A DNA stretch of 14,827 nucleotides from a bacterium (GCA_024408905.1 JAKSUP010000012.1:1-14827); one strand, 5' to 3'. Positions 1-7,782 are shown, counted from the first letter of the stretch. A program made the numbers and translations. Notes: generated from the sequence alone by a model not told the origin.

Positions 1-36
1 TAATATACAATTAAGCCGACCGTAATGGAGTGAGCC

Positions 37-227
37 GAGAATATCTGTGAAACAACAACAAAGACAAGCACTGTTTGAGGGGTATTTATACCCCGAGTTT
101 GCTTGTCCTTGGGTTGAACAGTTTATATTCTCGTGCGAACGCAATTCGTGTCGGGAGCTTCTTTCCGTCGCTTTCTTGTCGGTACAAGAAAGCGACATAT
201 TAAACACAACAAAATATATATTTTGTT
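37..227. repeat. Structured inverted-repeat element (REP/MITE-like or structured RNA)
   Basis: Nearly every part of this stretch pairs with another. The outer stem is 37-44 with 125-132 (GAGAATAT/ATATTCTC), extended by 45-48 with 118-121. A middle stem pairs 63-70 with 100-107 (GACAAGCA/TGCTTGTC), and an inner hairpin pairs 79-84 with 89-94 (GGGGTA/TACCCC). A small hairpin follows at 136-148 (CGAA/TTCG), then a perfect 13-bp stem, 167-179 with 184-196, around the loop CGGT. It ends in a perfect 20-bp AT palindrome at 208-227. Up to 196 the element is visibly richer in G+C than its surroundings. An open frame crosses it from a GTG at 47, but it has no ribosome binding site and its sequence is dictated by the stems, so I do not call it a gene. 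It may be a dispersed intergenic repeat, a non-autonomous mobile element or a structured RNA; the sequence alone does not decide. Confidence 0.5.
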
Positions 228-546
228 TCATTTTTAAAACAAAAGTATTATTAAAATTTTAAAAACCAGTTATATAGTTTAATTCACATAGATGATACTA
301 CTCTTTTTTTACTACTCCCTATGAGGTAGATTCCTGCAAAGTGGTTGGCATGGTGTTTTATATTAAAAGTATTTGTTTTCAGACTTTTTCTAAACCGATA
401 GGTTTAGACCATATTATCTACGCAAAATCTAATAAAATTAATCTTTTTATTGATGAAGAAATCCTCTAAAGAGGGGTAATATACGTAGAGTAGACTAAGA
501 AATTATAATACAAAACATTTAATATAATATGGGGAGAAGAGAGAGT
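228..546. other. Gene-free AT-rich leader upstream of the response regulator
   Basis: No supported coding region lies here. I can see a hairpin at 390-407 (CTAAACC, loop GATA, GGTTTAG) that lacks a T-run on either strand and so is not a standard terminator. There is a weak hairpin around 451-470 (CCTCT/AGAGG) and a TATAAT hexamer at 504-509. No known riboswitch class is recognisable by eye. The 3' part is most likely the promoter and untranslated leader of the cluster that begins at 547. Confidence 0.4.
504..509 (+). promoter_or_regulatory. Candidate -10 box for the two-component/flagellar cluster
   Basis: A perfect TATAAT lies 37 bases before the chosen start at 547. No TTGACA-like box sits at the right distance upstream (the hexamer near 481 is ATACGT), so the promoter would need an activator, or the match is chance in AT-rich DNA. 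Confidence 0.3.
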
Positions 547-1251
547 ATGAGACACGAATTTAAGAAAAAATCAAAAGTTCTATTAATCGATGACAATTAC
601 GAACATTTGGTAGGTATTAGAGAATTATTGAATCTCGAAGGAACTTTCGATGTTGTAGGTATCGCTACAAATGTTACCGTTGGGTTGAATTTGATAAAAA
701 AATATTCACCTGACATTGTTTTATTAGACATGAATATGCCTGATAAAGATGGTTTGCAAGGTATTATCGAAATTGGTAAACTTGAATCAGACACAAAAGT
801 TTTGGCTCTTTCAGGATATGATGATGCTGATTTAATTTTCAGAGCTATGAAGATTGGTGCAAAAGGTTATGTTCTAAAAACTATGGCATCTGCTCAATTG
901 ATTTATGCAATTGAAGAAGTATTGGCAGGTAAAATTTATCTTCCACTTGCACTTTCTTCAAGATTTTTTGAATATTTTCAACAATCTTTCAGAGAAGAAA
1001 CTTCAAAGCAAGAAACAGACGAAGAGAATTTATTGTCATACTTGACTCAAAGAGAGGAAGAAGTTTTGGAACTTTTAACTCAAGGTATTACTTACAAAGG
1101 AGTTGCTAACAAATTGTTCATTTCAGAAACAACTGTTAAAACTCACGTAAACAATATCTTCCAAAAATTGCAAGTAAATGACAGAACTCAAGCTGTTCTT
1201 TACGCAATTAACAATGGCTTTTTATCTAAAAAAGTTAAACTTGGGGTGTAA
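547..1251 (+). CDS. NarL/FixJ-family response regulator (receiver plus LuxR-type HTH)
   Basis: This 234-residue protein is a two-component response regulator that should bind DNA once phosphorylated. Residues 10-125 form a receiver domain with the acidic pair D15-D16, the phospho-acceptor D61 in DIVLLDMNMP, the switch residue S89 and the conserved lysine K111. Residues 165-226 are a LuxR-type helix-turn-helix (LTQREEEVLELL, then ISETTVKTHVNNIFQKL). A linker rich in Q, S and E joins them. An ATG also lies at 529, but the purine-rich run GGGGAGAAGAGAGAG sits between the two ATGs, so it serves as ribosome binding site for the ATG at 547, which I chose. The next gene, 69 bases on, is a histidine kinase, its probable partner. 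The target genes are unknown; the adjacent flagellar rod genes are the obvious candidates. Confidence 0.93.
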   Translation: MRHEFKKKSKVLLIDDNYEHLVGIRELLNLEGTFDVVGIATNVTVGLNLIKKYSPDIVLLDMNMPDKDGLQGIIEIGKLESDTKVLALSGYDDADLIFRAMKIGAKGYVLKTMASAQLIYAIEEVLAGKIYLPLALSSRFFEYFQQSFREETSKQETDEENLLSYLTQREEEVLELLTQGITYKGVANKLFISETTVKTHVNNIFQKLQVNDRTQAVLYAINNGFLSKKVKLGV

Positions 1252-1281
1252 GAAAGGCTCTACGGCATTAAGATGCTAAGG

Positions 1282-1300
1282 CACTAAGAGAATTTTAGTG
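1282..1300 (+). other. Small hairpin between regulator and kinase genes
   Basis: CACTAA (1282-1287) pairs with TTAGTG (1295-1300) around a 7-base loop in the 69-base gap. No T-run follows, so it is not a complete terminator. It could tune kinase expression, but the stem is short and AT-rich. Confidence 0.25.
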
Positions 1301-1320
1301 TGTTTGCAAGGTATTAGTAT

Positions 1321-2565
1321 ATGAAGAAAATAGTACGACAACAAAATTATCTTAAAAGTTTGATAGAATCTCAAGGGAAGAGATTTCTATCAAAACAAAC
1401 ATTAAAATGCTTGGTGCGTTCAGCATTAGAAGCTTTATTGGATGCACCGGAAGATGGCGTTGTCCTCTACAGAATTGATGATAAAGTAGGACTTCAAGGG
1501 TTGTTAAAACGCTTAGAATTCTCTGAAATAAAATCAATTAACTATTCTGATGATTCAAAGAACATAGTTGAAAAAGTCTGGGCAAATACTGAATTTTTAT
1601 GTGTTTTGACTCACAGGTATGTTGCAATAGATATTTGGGATAATAATACTAATGATGAGAATTTTGTCAGGTACTATTCTTTGTACAACTCAAAGTTCCA
1701 AGATGAAGCATTAGATATTATCAAACGTAATTCTAAGGTTGATATTGCTCCTTATCAAGCTACGTATAGACCTGATAGACGTGATAATGCTCTAATGAAT
1801 TATTCACTGAGAAAACTTCTTGAACACATGGAAGAAGCCTCTAATGATGCAGTTTTAGGTTATGCTGAAAAAAGTGCAGAAACATTGAGCGACGCAGATT
1901 ATGCTTCAAAAAAATCAAGAGTTGTTGCTCACGAAATAAAAAACCAGCTTTCTATATGTGATTTGTACACAGAAATTATCAAAAGATACCTTGATAAGAA
2001 TGATGATAACAAAGAAAATATGAAAAATGCCGTAGAAATGATATCTAAGTCACTAAAAATGGTTAATAATTCTCTATTGGAATTAAAAACAGATGGCAAA
2101 CCAAAACTTGATAATATCAAACTAAGTGAAGTTGTTTATAGTGCTTATGAACTTTCAAAAGTGTATTTAGAAGGTAAAAATATTGAATTTCAAATTGAGA
2201 ATAATGCAGATGCAAATATTTTTGCTGACAGTGATAAATTGATTGCTGTTATTATTAACCTTGTAAAGAACGCATCTGAGGCATTTCTTCCGGAAGAATT
2301 AGGCGTTTCAAATAATGGTAAGTATATTAAGATTAAGACAGAAAAGAACGAAAATGCTGTTGTGGTAAGTGTATCGAACAATGCCCCGGGAATAGTTGAG
2401 CCGGATAGAATATTTCATTCCGGTTATACAACAAAAGAATCAGGAAGTGGTTTGGGGTTGTGGATTTGTAAAAAATCTATTGAGGAACAGTTTGGAGAAC
2501 TTGAACTTGAGCGTTCAAGCGAAGATTTTACGGAATTTGTAATTAGATTTGGTATTGCAGGTTAG
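1321..2565 (+). CDS. Soluble sensor histidine kinase
   Basis: This 414-residue protein should autophosphorylate on a histidine and pass the phosphate to the regulator encoded just upstream. The H-box is HEIKNQ with H204. The ATP-binding domain shows an N-box (N313 and N317 in NLVKNASEAF), a G1 box NNAPGI at 353-358 and a G2 box GSGLGLWICK at 375-384. The G1 box has N where most kinases have the adenine-contacting D, and A where they have the first G. Residues 1-195 have no membrane segment, so the signal is probably cytoplasmic; I do not recognise this sensory region. The start is preceded only by a weak AAGG. The stop TAG overlaps the AGGAGG of flgB, implying translational coupling to the rod genes. 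A flagellar-assembly checkpoint role would parallel FlgS/FlgR or FlrB/FlrC systems, but the partner here is NarL-type, not a sigma-54 activator. Confidence 0.9.
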   Translation: MKKIVRQQNYLKSLIESQGKRFLSKQTLKCLVRSALEALLDAPEDGVVLYRIDDKVGLQGLLKRLEFSEIKSINYSDDSKNIVEKVWANTEFLCVLTHRYVAIDIWDNNTNDENFVRYYSLYNSKFQDEALDIIKRNSKVDIAPYQATYRPDRRDNALMNYSLRKLLEHMEEASNDAVLGYAEKSAETLSDADYASKKSRVVAHEIKNQLSICDLYTEIIKRYLDKNDDNKENMKNAVEMISKSLKMVNNSLLELKTDGKPKLDNIKLSEVVYSAYELSKVYLEGKNIEFQIENNADANIFADSDKLIAVIINLVKNASEAFLPEELGVSNNGKYIKIKTEKNENAVVVSVSNNAPGIVEPDRIFHSGYTTKESGSGLGLWICKKSIEEQFGELELERSSEDFTEFVIRFGIAG

Positions 2566-2574
2566 GAGGCGAAG

Positions 2575-3057
2575 ATGAATTTAATAACATCAAGAACAAT
2601 GGATATAACTAAACTTGCAATGGATGGTTTGATGGACAGACAACAAGCCATATCTTCTAACATTGCAAACGTAGTAACTCCGGGTTATCAAAGAAAAGAA
2701 GTTGCATTTGAAAATCAGCTTGCAGAAATCATTGAAAAAGAGGATTTAAAAGATTACATAAAGGGTCAAAATAGTATTGAATACATCCCACCAAACGTGG
2801 ATGTATTTACGGGTGAGGTTCATCAATACAGGACTCCAACATTACAGGAAAAAGCTTATTTAAAATCTAATACAATGGCAGATTTTAAACCACAGTATGT
2901 TACTGACATATACAGTGGGGCAAATACAGACGGTAATAATGTTGAGCTTGAACGTGAAATGATGGATTTGTCTAAAACAGGTACAAAATACCTTGTTCTT
3001 TCAAATCTTGAAAGAAGACAATTTACGGAATTGTCAAACGTAATACTTGGGCAATAA
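2575..3057 (+). CDS. flgB: Flagellar basal-body rod protein FlgB
   Basis: FlgB is the proximal rod subunit, exported by the flagellar type III apparatus and joined to FliE and FlgC. The N-terminal rod signature ISSNIANVVTPGY (26-38) matches the family consensus of the SNIANxxTPGY kind. The C-terminal part (about 121-150) carries the FlgB-type GNNVELEREMMDLSKTGTKY. At 160 residues it is somewhat longer than the usual 130-140, with the extra length in the middle. A strong AGGAGG lies just upstream and overlaps the kinase stop. flgC follows after 16 bases. Confidence 0.95.
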   Translation: MNLITSRTMDITKLAMDGLMDRQQAISSNIANVVTPGYQRKEVAFENQLAEIIEKEDLKDYIKGQNSIEYIPPNVDVFTGEVHQYRTPTLQEKAYLKSNTMADFKPQYVTDIYSGANTDGNNVELEREMMDLSKTGTKYLVLSNLERRQFTELSNVILGQ

Positions 3058-3073
3058 AATTTAGAGGTAAGTT

Positions 3074-3580
3074 ATGAGTTTTAATATATTTGATATTGCA
3101 GGTTCAGGAATGACTGCTCAGAGAGTTAAAATGGATACGATTGCAAGTAACATTGCAAACATAAATACAACTCGCAGACCTGACGGTTCAAAGGGTGTTT
3201 ATGTAAAAAAAGACGTATCTTTTAGAACAATCTATGAAGATAATATTAATAGAGGCTTCTCAAACTTTTCAAGTAATTCTCCTGATGCAGAATTCGATCC
3301 TAAAACAGGAAATTTGCTTATTAATGCAAGCGTCGCTCTTAATAATGGAATGGTAACGGGTGGTGTTCAGGTTGACCAAATTTATGAAAAAGAAGATGGT
3401 GTGAAAACTGTTTATGACCCATCACATCCGGACGCTGATGAAGAAGGCTATGTTGATTTACCAAACGTAAGCGTAGTTGAAGAAATGGTTGATATGATTG
3501 CTGCATCACGTGCATACGAAGCAAACGCAACTGTTGCAGAGAACGTCAAGACAATGATGCAAACGGCTATGAATATTTAA
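3074..3580 (+). CDS. flgC: Flagellar basal-body rod protein FlgC
   Basis: FlgC is the second proximal rod subunit. The N-terminus shows the rod signature DTIASNIANINTT (21-33). The C-terminus carries the hallmark YVDLPNVSVVEEMVDMIAA followed by SRAYEAN, forming the D0 coiled coil. At 168 residues it is slightly longer than typical FlgC. The ribosome binding site is AGAGGTAAG. It lies between flgB and fliE in the order conserved across bacteria. Confidence 0.96.
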   Translation: MSFNIFDIAGSGMTAQRVKMDTIASNIANINTTRRPDGSKGVYVKKDVSFRTIYEDNINRGFSNFSSNSPDAEFDPKTGNLLINASVALNNGMVTGGVQVDQIYEKEDGVKTVYDPSHPDADEEGYVDLPNVSVVEEMVDMIAASRAYEANATVAENVKTMMQTAMNI

Positions 3581-3594
3581 GGGAGTGATTAGTT

Positions 3595-4020
3595 ATGTCA
3601 ATGGAATTTTCAACAACAATAAATAGTTTTAATCCTGAATATAATTTAAACTCAATAGAAGAGTATAATAAATTTTTAAGAGGAAATGCCTCTTTTGATA
3701 TAGAAACTGAGACAACAGAATTTGGGAAAGCTTTGGAAAAGGCAACTAAAACTGCTCCTCTAAGAGGTAAAAATGATCCGACAGGTGTCGGGAATTTTAT
3801 GTCACAAATTGGCTCCAGTATCAGTAGTGGTTTAGATACGGTTAACGCTATGAAAATTGAAGCAAACAGAATGCAAGAAGACTTAGCTATGGGTGGTCCT
3901 ACAAGTATTCATGATGCAATGATTGCAGCAGAAAAAGCTGATTTAAGTTTAAGAATGGCAATGCAAATAAGAAACCGTATCGTTAATGCATATTCTGAAA
4001 TTACGCAAATGGCTTTATAA
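3595..4020 (+). CDS. fliE: Flagellar hook-basal body protein FliE
   Basis: FliE links the MS ring to the proximal rod. The C-terminal half is diagnostic: SIHDAMIAAEKADLSLRMAM (104-123), then IRNRIVNAYSEITQMAL to the end. The N-terminal 60 or so residues are polar and longer than in most FliE proteins (141 residues against roughly 100), which may be lineage specific. GGAGTG sits 7 bases before the ATG. In many genomes fliF and fliG follow; here the next gene is convergent and begins 7 bases beyond the stop, so the rod genes end the cluster. Confidence 0.94.
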   Translation: MSMEFSTTINSFNPEYNLNSIEEYNKFLRGNASFDIETETTEFGKALEKATKTAPLRGKNDPTGVGNFMSQIGSSISSGLDTVNAMKIEANRMQEDLAMGGPTSIHDAMIAAEKADLSLRMAMQIRNRIVNAYSEITQMAL

Positions 4021-4027
4021 TTCTTAT

Positions 4028-4624
4028 CTATAGAGGTTTGTAGTCAGAATAAATTATGCTTGCCCAATCTTCAAAATAGCTTACTTGTGTTAGGGAACCT
4101 GTTTTGATAAGTAGTTTGTGTTGGTTTTCTTGTGTTATTCCTAAAACACAGGAAACTACAGCTTGGACGACTTCCGGAGTAGTTACTACTATAATACGGT
4201 TACCTTCGTTCTCGTAGATAAGTTTATTGATTAATGCAGCAACTCTTTTGTTAAAATGTTTTATTGTTTCACCATTTGGAGGAGTTTTAGAAAGTGCATT
4301 TGCACCCAGTTCATCAAAAACTTCTTTATAGGATTTTCCTTGCCAATCACCGTGATTTCTTGATTTTAAGTCAATTTGTACAGGTTTTTTATGAAAGATT
4401 TTTGCAATAATATTTGCAGTTTGTGTACAATATGCCATTGGACTTGTGTAAATTGTGTCGTAAGCCACACCACGTTTTTTTAAGTAATCACAAACTCTTT
4501 CAATATCTTCTTCCCCAAATTCGTTAAGTTTTGGAGATTTAATAGAATCACTAATAATGCCATCCTGTGTATGGATAGTTTCACCATGGGTTATAAAAGT
4601 GATTTTACATATACGTTTAAACAT
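4028..4624 (-). CDS. Histidine-phosphatase-fold protein, probably catalytically inactive
   Basis: The 198-residue length and fold landmarks match the phosphoglycerate mutase/histidine phosphatase superfamily: FITHGET near the N-terminus, IYTSPMAYCTQTANII in the middle, then HGDWQGKSYKEVFDEL and PNGETIKHFNKRV. Catalytic positions are degenerate. The RHG motif reads T12-H13-G14, so the arginine is lost and the histidine kept. The arginine expected in SPLxRAxQTA is Y65. The expected acidic residue before the GDW motif is S88. The second histidine of VVSHGG is T149 (VVTTPE). A normal phosphatase mechanism is therefore unlikely; a binding or scaffold role is possible. The ribosome binding site is AGAGG. 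Its 3' end lies 7 bases from fliE, so the two transcripts should overlap. The frame is intact, so it is not a decayed pseudogene. Confidence 0.8.
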   Translation of the reverse strand: MFKRICKITFITHGETIHTQDGIISDSIKSPKLNEFGEEDIERVCDYLKKRGVAYDTIYTSPMAYCTQTANIIAKIFHKKPVQIDLKSRNHGDWQGKSYKEVFDELGANALSKTPPNGETIKHFNKRVAALINKLIYENEGNRIIVVTTPEVVQAVVSCVLGITQENQHKLLIKTGSLTQVSYFEDWASIIYSDYKPL

Positions 4625-4640
4625 TTTTACCTCTATTTTT

Positions 4641-4649
4641 ATTATAACA
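4641..4649 (-). promoter_or_regulatory. Extended -10 promoter for the histidine-phosphatase-like gene
   Basis: On the minus strand the sequence is TGTTATAAT, a perfect extended -10 element (TGn plus TATAAT), 16 bases before the start codon. No good -35 box is visible, which fits an extended -10 promoter. The leader would be very short. Confidence 0.5.
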
Positions 4650-4760
4650 CATGTTTATTTTAATTTTGTTGAAAGATACAGCATTTGAAGGTTTGATTTT
4701 TGAAAAATTATCATTAAACTGTTGTTGTATAAGTACAAGTGTGACCATAAGGAGAAGTTT

Positions 4761-5312
4761 ATGAGTAATAAATTAAACGGCCAATCTTTATTTACAGGTA
4801 TAAATGCAGGTCTTACAAATGCTTTTGCACAATTGTCAGGTCAGTATAAAGACGGTTTGACACTTGAAAACTTGCAAAAATCTTTATCAAATACAAATAT
4901 TATAAACAACAATTATAATGCAACTTTTGCATCTTATTTAACAAGTAATTTTTCAAGTTTTGATAAGAACGGTGATGGTATAATTTCATCTGATGAAATC
5001 CAAAATTATATGACAAATATTGCAACTCAAGGATTAACAAGAGATCAAATTGCGACATTCGGGAATGCAACAGGCTTGAGTTCATCTCTGCAAGAAACCG
5101 TCTTGAACCACTTTGATGAAATTGATAAGAATCACGACGGTAAAGTTACTAATCAAGAAATCCAATCTTATGGTGTAGAATCAGATTTGGAAAAACAAAA
5201 AATTGCTGACAGAAATAAGATGGTAAATGGTATGTCGATGTTCTATGGTAGTGATACTAAGTATGAAGGTAGTATGCTTGATTATAAGTATTTAGATGAT
5301 AAAAATACTTAA
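4761..5312 (+). CDS. Small protein with two EF-hands
   Basis: This 183-residue protein carries two canonical 12-residue calcium-binding loops: D68-K-N-G-D-G-I-I-S-S-D-E79 and D122-K-N-H-D-G-K-V-T-N-Q-E133. All ligand positions (1, 3, 5, 12) and the central G and I/V are intact, so calcium binding is very likely. The loops are about 54 residues apart, wider than a classical tandem pair. No clear signal peptide or membrane segment is seen. The frame is open further upstream, but AAGGAGAAG sits 4 bases before the ATG at 4761, which settles the start. It is a single-gene unit ending in a strong terminator. Its role is unknown; it could act as a calcium sensor or buffer. Confidence 0.85.
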   Translation: MSNKLNGQSLFTGINAGLTNAFAQLSGQYKDGLTLENLQKSLSNTNIINNNYNATFASYLTSNFSSFDKNGDGIISSDEIQNYMTNIATQGLTRDQIATFGNATGLSSSLQETVLNHFDEIDKNHDGKVTNQEIQSYGVESDLEKQKIADRNKMVNGMSMFYGSDTKYEGSMLDYKYLDDKNT

Positions 5313-5334
5313 AAAGTTAAGGGAAAAGGTTTGT

Positions 5335-5373
5335 AAAAGAGGGGCGAAAAGTGAAACTTTTCGCCCCTCTTTT
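5335..5373. terminator. Strong bidirectional intrinsic terminator
   Basis: A perfect 17-bp stem (5335-5351 with 5357-5373) with loop TGAAA has a GGGGCG/CGCCCC core and A-run/T-run flanks on both strands. It serves the EF-hand gene on the plus strand and the wecA-like gene on the minus strand, whose 3' ends converge here. Confidence 0.93.
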
Positions 5374-5382
5374 AGATAAAAA

Positions 5383-6480
5383 TTAATCTTTATGGTTGGT
5401 AAATGCGTTGATTAAACTTAGTGCAACCATAATCAATAACAAAATACCTATGCAGTAGAAATAATGTTTTAAAGAGCCAATGAAGCATGTGGCAACAGCA
5501 CCACCTATGATGGCAACGGATGTTAATATTGCAACGGTTTTCTTTTGTGAAAAACCTGCCTTTAAGAGTTTATGGTGGATATGTTCGGCATCTGCAACGA
5601 AAGGTGATGTTCCTTTCATAATCCTTCTAAGGCTTGAAAAAGTTATATCGACAATTGGAACAACAAGCACTATAAACGGCAGCAGTATTGCTAAAGTTGC
5701 GCCTTTCATAACTCCTGCAATAGAAAGGGTTGCAAGTAAAAATCCTGAGAATAATGCGCCCGAATCTCCCATAAATATTTTAGCAGGATTAAAGTTGAAG
5801 GTTAAGAACGCAAGCATTGAACCGGCAAGAATAAAGCCGATTAAAGCAGTGTAAGGTTGTCCCATTGCTGCAGATACGATTGCGAGTGTTATTGAACTCA
5901 CTGTGATTACTGAGCCTGCTAAACCGTCTACTCCGTCAATGAAATTGACAGCATTTGATATTCCGACTATCCAAAACATTGTTATAATATATGAAACTAT
6001 TCCAAATGCCATTGTTACAAAGCTATTTGTTAACCAAGCAAAATCTGTAAATCCGAATATACTCAAAATGGAAGTCATATCGATTTTTACTCCCAAAAAG
6101 TATACGATTGTTGCTATCGATAATTGAATTAAAAGTTTAAATTTTGCATTCAAATTGTAAATGTCATCAACCAGACCAAGCGCGAACATTAATGAGCCAC
6201 CCAATAAAATCCCTGAAAGTAAATTCCCGTAAGGATAAAAATTCAGAATGACCAATACTAAAAATGTAAGCATTGAACTTGACCAAATGGCAATCCCACC
6301 CAGTCTTGATATTGGTGCTTTATGGATTTTTCTTTCATTTGGAACATCTACCAATCCTTCTTTTTGAGAAAAATCAATTACGAAAGGCACAATAAATACA
6401 CCAATCAGGTATGATATAAATGCCCCAATTAAGTGAGATTGATCTAAAGAAGGTATAATTGTGAATAAGTTAGTTATCAT
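5383..6480 (-). CDS. wecA: Undecaprenyl-phosphate sugar-1-phosphate transferase (WecA/TagO/MraY family)
   Basis: This polytopic inner-membrane enzyme (365 residues, roughly ten or more hydrophobic segments) should transfer a sugar-1-phosphate, probably GlcNAc-1-P, from a UDP-sugar to undecaprenyl phosphate, starting synthesis of a surface glycan. Family motifs are all present: LGLVDD with D105-D106, NAVNFIDGVDGLAG (176-189), IFMGDSG with D239, and the HIHH motif (300-303) near the C-terminus typical of WecA/TagO over MraY. The choice between WecA and TagO cannot be made here. It starts 12 bases after glyA with no clear ribosome binding site, suggesting coupling to glyA translation. It ends at the shared terminator. 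Confidence 0.92.
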   Translation of the reverse strand: MITNLFTIIPSLDQSHLIGAFISYLIGVFIVPFVIDFSQKEGLVDVPNERKIHKAPISRLGGIAIWSSSMLTFLVLVILNFYPYGNLLSGILLGGSLMFALGLVDDIYNLNAKFKLLIQLSIATIVYFLGVKIDMTSILSIFGFTDFAWLTNSFVTMAFGIVSYIITMFWIVGISNAVNFIDGVDGLAGSVITVSSITLAIVSAAMGQPYTALIGFILAGSMLAFLTFNFNPAKIFMGDSGALFSGFLLATLSIAGVMKGATLAILLPFIVLVVPIVDITFSSLRRIMKGTSPFVADAEHIHHKLLKAGFSQKKTVAILTSVAIIGGAVATCFIGSLKHYFYCIGILLLIMVALSLINAFTNHKD

Positions 6481-6492
6481 TATGTCACTATT

Positions 6493-7728
6493 TTAGTACA
6501 AAGGATGTTTTTCGCAAAGTTTTAATGAATCTTTTTTAAGATTTTCTAAAACAGTTTCATTGTCAGAGTTTTTGATAGCTTCTGCGATAATTCTTGCGAC
6601 TTCCGTCATATCATTTTCTTTAAAACCTCTTGTAGTCATGGCAGCCGTACCCAATCTTATCCCACTTGTTACAAACGGACTTTGAGGATCATTCGGAACG
6701 GTGTTTTTGTTAGCTGTAATTCCCACTCTTTCAAGCACATTTGCCATATCTTTTCCGGTTTTTCCTGTTTTTCTAAGGTCTAATGTCATTAAGTGGTTTT
6801 CTGTCATACCACCAACGATATCTAAACCGTTATCTAATAACCCCTGAGCTAATGCTTTTGCATTTTTAACTATTTGAGCTGCATATTCTTTAAATTCAGG
6901 AGTTGCAGCTTCTTTTAGCGCAACTGCTTTCCCTGCAATAATATGTTCTAACGGCCCACCTTGGCATCCCGGGAAAACTGCTTTATCGATTTGTAAAGCG
7001 AATTCTTCATCACACATAATAATTCCACCTCTTGGTCCTCTTAATGTTTTATGTGTTGTTGTGGTTACAAAATGTGCATAACCTGCAGGTGACGGGTGTT
7101 GGCCACCGGCTACTAAACCTGCGATATGAGCGATATCTGCTAATAAATATGCGCCAACTTCGTCTGCGATTTCTCTGAATTTTTTAAAGTCAATTATTTT
7201 AGAATAATTACTTGCACCACAAATAATTAGTTTTGGTTTATGTTCAATGGCCATTTGACGAACATTTTCATAATCTATGTTTCCGTTTTCATCTACGCCA
7301 TAGCTTTTTACATCAAAAAATATGCCTGAAAAATTAACAGGAGAACCATGACTCAGGTGTCCACCATTTGACAAATCCATACCCAGGACTTTATCTCCAC
7401 ACTTTAATACAGCCATAAAGACCGCCATATTTGCTTGAGCGCCTGAGTGTGGTTGGACATTAGCGTGTGCCATTCCAAAAAGTTCACAAGCACGTTTTTG
7501 TGCCAATTCTTCTATTTTATCAATAACGTCACAGCCGTTGTAATAGCGTTTATGTGGTTTCCCTTCCGAATATTTATTCGTTAAAACAGTTCCACAAGCT
7601 TGCATAACAGCAGGAGAGGTAAAATTCTCGCTTGCAATAAGTTCTATTGTCGAACGTTGACGGGTAAGTTCTTCTTCTATATACTGTGCAACTTCACTAT
7701 CGATTTCTCTTACTTTATCCAATTCCAT
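6493..7728 (-). CDS. glyA: Serine hydroxymethyltransferase
   Basis: GlyA is the cytosolic PLP enzyme that converts serine and tetrahydrofolate to glycine and 5,10-methylene-tetrahydrofolate, the main one-carbon entry point. The 411-residue length is normal. The PLP lysine is K227 in [16 protein letters not shown]198 and H201 (ADIAHIAG) contact the cofactor, and ELIASENF (29-36) and [13 protein letters not shown] (53-65) are family signatures. A longer frame begins upstream, but GGGGAGGG lies 6 bases before the ATG at 7728, which gives the standard N-terminus. It is the first gene of a two-gene operon with the wecA-like gene. Confidence 0.97.
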   Translation of the reverse strand: MELDKVREIDSEVAQYIEEELTRQRSTIELIASENFTSPAVMQACGTVLTNKYSEGKPHKRYYNGCDVIDKIEELAQKRACELFGMAHANVQPHSGAQANMAVFMAVLKCGDKVLGMDLSNGGHLSHGSPVNFSGIFFDVKSYGVDENGNIDYENVRQMAIEHKPKLIICGASNYSKIIDFKKFREIADEVGAYLLADIAHIAGLVAGGQHPSPAGYAHFVTTTTHKTLRGPRGGIIMCDEEFALQIDKAVFPGCQGGPLEHIIAGKAVALKEAATPEFKEYAAQIVKNAKALAQGLLDNGLDIVGGMTENHLMTLDLRKTGKTGKDMANVLERVGITANKNTVPNDPQSPFVTSGIRLGTAAMTTRGFKENDMTEVARIIAEAIKNSDNETVLENLKKDSLKLCEKHPLY

Positions 7729-7752
7729 AAATATCCCTCCCCAATTTCTATT

Positions 7753-7782
7753 ATTATAAAGTAAAATTATATATTGTGTAAA
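7753..7782 (-). promoter_or_regulatory. Promoter of the glyA-wecA operon
   Basis: On the minus strand a TTTACA -35 box (7777-7782) is separated by 18 bases from a perfect TATAAT -10 box (7753-7758), 24 bases before the glyA start. This is a good housekeeping-sigma promoter. Confidence 0.7.

Noticed and set aside
47..262. 71-residue open frame beginning at GTG
   Set aside because: It runs through perfect hairpins that fix its base sequence, has no ribosome binding site, and ends in low-complexity AT-rich DNA. I treat it as a by-product of the structured element.
390..407. Hairpin CTAAACC/GGTTTAG as a terminator
   Set aside because: No T-run follows on the plus strand, and on the minus strand it is followed by an A-run.
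263..500. Riboswitch (cyclic-di-GMP or similar) upstream of the flagellar cluster
   Set aside because: I could not find the conserved core of the c-di-GMP-I motif or other common classes by eye; a covariance-model search of this interval would settle it.
529..546. Upstream ATG at 529 as start of the response regulator
   Set aside because: The codons between 529 and 547 are the purine-rich ribosome binding site for the ATG at 547, and the added residues MGRRES are not part of the receiver domain.
4722..4760. TTG start at 4722 for the first EF-hand protein
   Set aside because: AAGGAGAAG directly precedes the ATG at 4761; the upstream codons read through it.
5480..6127. Plus-strand open frames of 124 and 74 residues opposite the wecA-like gene
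   Set aside because: They lie wholly antisense to a gene with all family motifs and have no ribosome binding site or recognisable domain.
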